A DNA stretch of 6,774 nt, from the NCBI GenBank assembly GCA_902385025.1, contig CABMDX010000002.1, positions 1 to 6,774 on the forward strand, written 5' to 3'. The notes below the pieces were generated by a model. The model worked only from the letters and a program-made list of their open reading frames with translations, did not search any database and was not told where the DNA came from. The DNA is from an uncultured archaeon. GTDB lineage: Archaea; Halobacteriota; Methanosarcinia; Methanotrichales; Methanotrichaceae. Position 1 is the first letter of the stretch, and every line of letters begins with the position of its first letter. The translations under genes and the position numbers were made by a program. This document shows, one piece after another, positions 5,783-6,774 of the stretch.

Positions 5783-6774
5783 ATGAAGTCATTCGTCTTT
5801 CCTGAGTTCCAGATCATTAGGGACGAAGAAAAATGCGGCCAATGCCGGGGCTGCGAGAGGCAATGCGCCTTTGGCACCCACACCTACGATCCGGTTTCCG
5901 ATCGGCTGATATCTGATGATTACAAGTGCGCCGGCTGCCAGAGATGTGTCATCTTCTGTCCTAAGGATGCCATAACGGTCAGGCCAACTCAGTCATTTTA
6001 CCGGCCCAATGCATCCTGGTCACGCGAGAAGCTTGAGGACCTGAAGAAGCAGGCGGAGACGGGAGGTGTAATCCTCACAGGCTGCGGCAACGACAAGCCT
6101 TTCCGAATCTATTGGGATCACATTGTGCTCAACGCCTCCCAGGTCACCAATCCCTCCATAGATCCCCTGCGCGAGCCAATGGAGCTGCGCACCTTCCTTG
6201 GCGCCAAGCCGGATATCATGGATATCAAGACAGGAGACGGAGAAGTGGAGATTGAGACCAAGATCTCTCCCAATTTGATGGTAGAGACTCCCATCCTCTT
6301 CTCGGCCATGTCCTATGGAGCCATCAGCTACAACGCTTTCCGTTCGCTGGCTACGGCTGCCAGCAAATCGGGAACTTACTTCAACACCGGTGAGGGCGGC
6401 CTGCCAAAAGAGATGAGAGAGCAGTTTGGAAAATTCGCAATTGTCCAGGTAGCTTCGGGCCGTTTCGGCATAGATGCAGAGTACCTGAATTGCGCTGCCG
6501 CTGTTGAGATCAAGGTCGGCCAGGGTGCAAAGCCCGGCATCGGTGGACACTTGCCCGGCGAAAAGGTTTCGGCGGCTGTTGCCCAGACGCGCATGATTCC
6601 TGCGGGAACGGATGCCATATCGCCTGCGCCCCATCATGATATTTATTCCATTGAAGATCTATCGATGCTCATCACTGCGCTGAAGGAGGCCACCAATTAC
6701 GAGAAGCCAATCTCAGTCAAGATCGCAGCAGTGCATAATTTCGCGGCCATCGCCTCGGGCATAGTGCGCGCAGG
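5783..6774 (+). CDS. gltB2: Glutamate synthase FMN subunit with N-terminal 2x[4Fe-4S] ferredoxin domain (GltB2, 3' partial)
   Basis: The frame is open from ATG 5783 to the window end (330 complete codons); archaeal homologs are about 500 residues. Residues 18-28 (CGQCRGCERQC) and 49-59 (CAGCQRCVIFC) are two complete [4Fe-4S] motifs. From about residue 160 the FMN barrel of glutamate synthase begins: ETPILFSAMSYGAIS 168-182, NTGEGG 201-206, KVGQGAKPGIGGHLPGEKV 244-262 and SPAPHHDIYSIEDL 280-293, all diagnostic of the 2-oxoglutarate aminating domain. The region with the expected [3Fe-4S] cysteines is beyond the window. The fused ferredoxin domain suggests electrons arrive from ferredoxin or an iron-sulfur donor. 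Translation is probably coupled to gltB1; GAGG at 5768-5771 inside that gene is a possible ribosome binding site. The MgsC-type N-methylglutamate synthase subunit is a less likely alternative. Confidence 0.93.
   Translation, partial: MKSFVFPEFQIIRDEEKCGQCRGCERQCAFGTHTYDPVSDRLISDDYKCAGCQRCVIFCPKDAITVRPTQSFYRPNASWSREKLEDLKKQAETGGVILTGCGNDKPFRIYWDHIVLNASQVTNPSIDPLREPMELRTFLGAKPDIMDIKTGDGEVEIETKISPNLMVETPILFSAMSYGAISYNAFRSLATAASKSGTYFNTGEGGLPKEMREQFGKFAIVQVASGRFGIDAEYLNCAAAVEIKVGQGAKPGIGGHLPGEKVSAAVAQTRMIPAGTDAISPAPHHDIYSIEDLSMLITALKEATNYEKPISVKIAAVHNFAAIASGIVRA

Noticed and set aside
6020..6637. 205-codon minus-strand open frame inside gltB2
   Set aside because: It is antisense to the conserved FMN-domain coding sequence; no motif or start signal supports it.

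Overview
The window looks like a chromosomal segment of a methanogenic archaeon of the Methanosarcinales type, possibly Methanothrix/Methanosaeta-like. The lineage is inferred from gene content. Supporting signs are a split archaeal-type glutamate synthase with a fused two-cluster ferredoxin domain, a GSI-alpha glutamine synthetase, archaeal BRE/TATA promoters, T-rich terminators, and coding DNA of medium GC separated by very AT-rich spacers. No marker gene fixes the genus.

Layout. Positions 1-817 (minus) hold a nearly complete FAD/NAD-binding electron-transfer subunit of the NfnA/SudB/PyrK family; its 3' end lies outside the window. A 220-bp spacer (818-1037) contains a perfect 15-bp palindrome and, next to the upstream gene, a T9 terminator. 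Positions 1038-2747 (minus) encode a 569-codon AMP-forming acyl-CoA synthetase interrupted by one in-frame TAG at 2058-2060. All catalytic motifs are intact on both sides. A 323-bp AT-rich divergent promoter region (2748-3070) separates it from glnA (3071-4405, plus), which ends in a hairpin plus T-tract terminator. After a second AT-rich promoter region comes a tightly coupled pair: gltB1 (glutaminase domain, 4641-5780) and gltB2 (ferredoxin plus FMN synthase domain, 5783 to beyond the window end).

How the genes fit together. GlnA and the GltB subunits form the GS-GOGAT ammonium assimilation cycle. GltB1 hydrolyses glutamine and GltB2 should use the released ammonia, 2-oxoglutarate and ferredoxin-type electrons to make glutamate. 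The third GOGAT part (GXGXG domain, GltB3) and the partner of the NfnA-like subunit are not in the window.

The two most interesting signals are these. (1) glnA and gltB1 share a composite promoter element: a perfect palindrome TTCATA-N5-TATGAA, then 8 bp, then AAATA(C/G)CTATAAA, with identical spacing at both genes. This looks like an operator for a nitrogen-assimilation regulon and does not match the NrpR operators known from other methanogens. (2) The acyl-CoA synthetase has a single in-frame amber codon, followed 10 nt later by a possible 7-bp stem-loop. It may be a fresh nonsense mutation, a sequencing error or a recoded codon. glnA itself stops with TAG, which argues against general readthrough.
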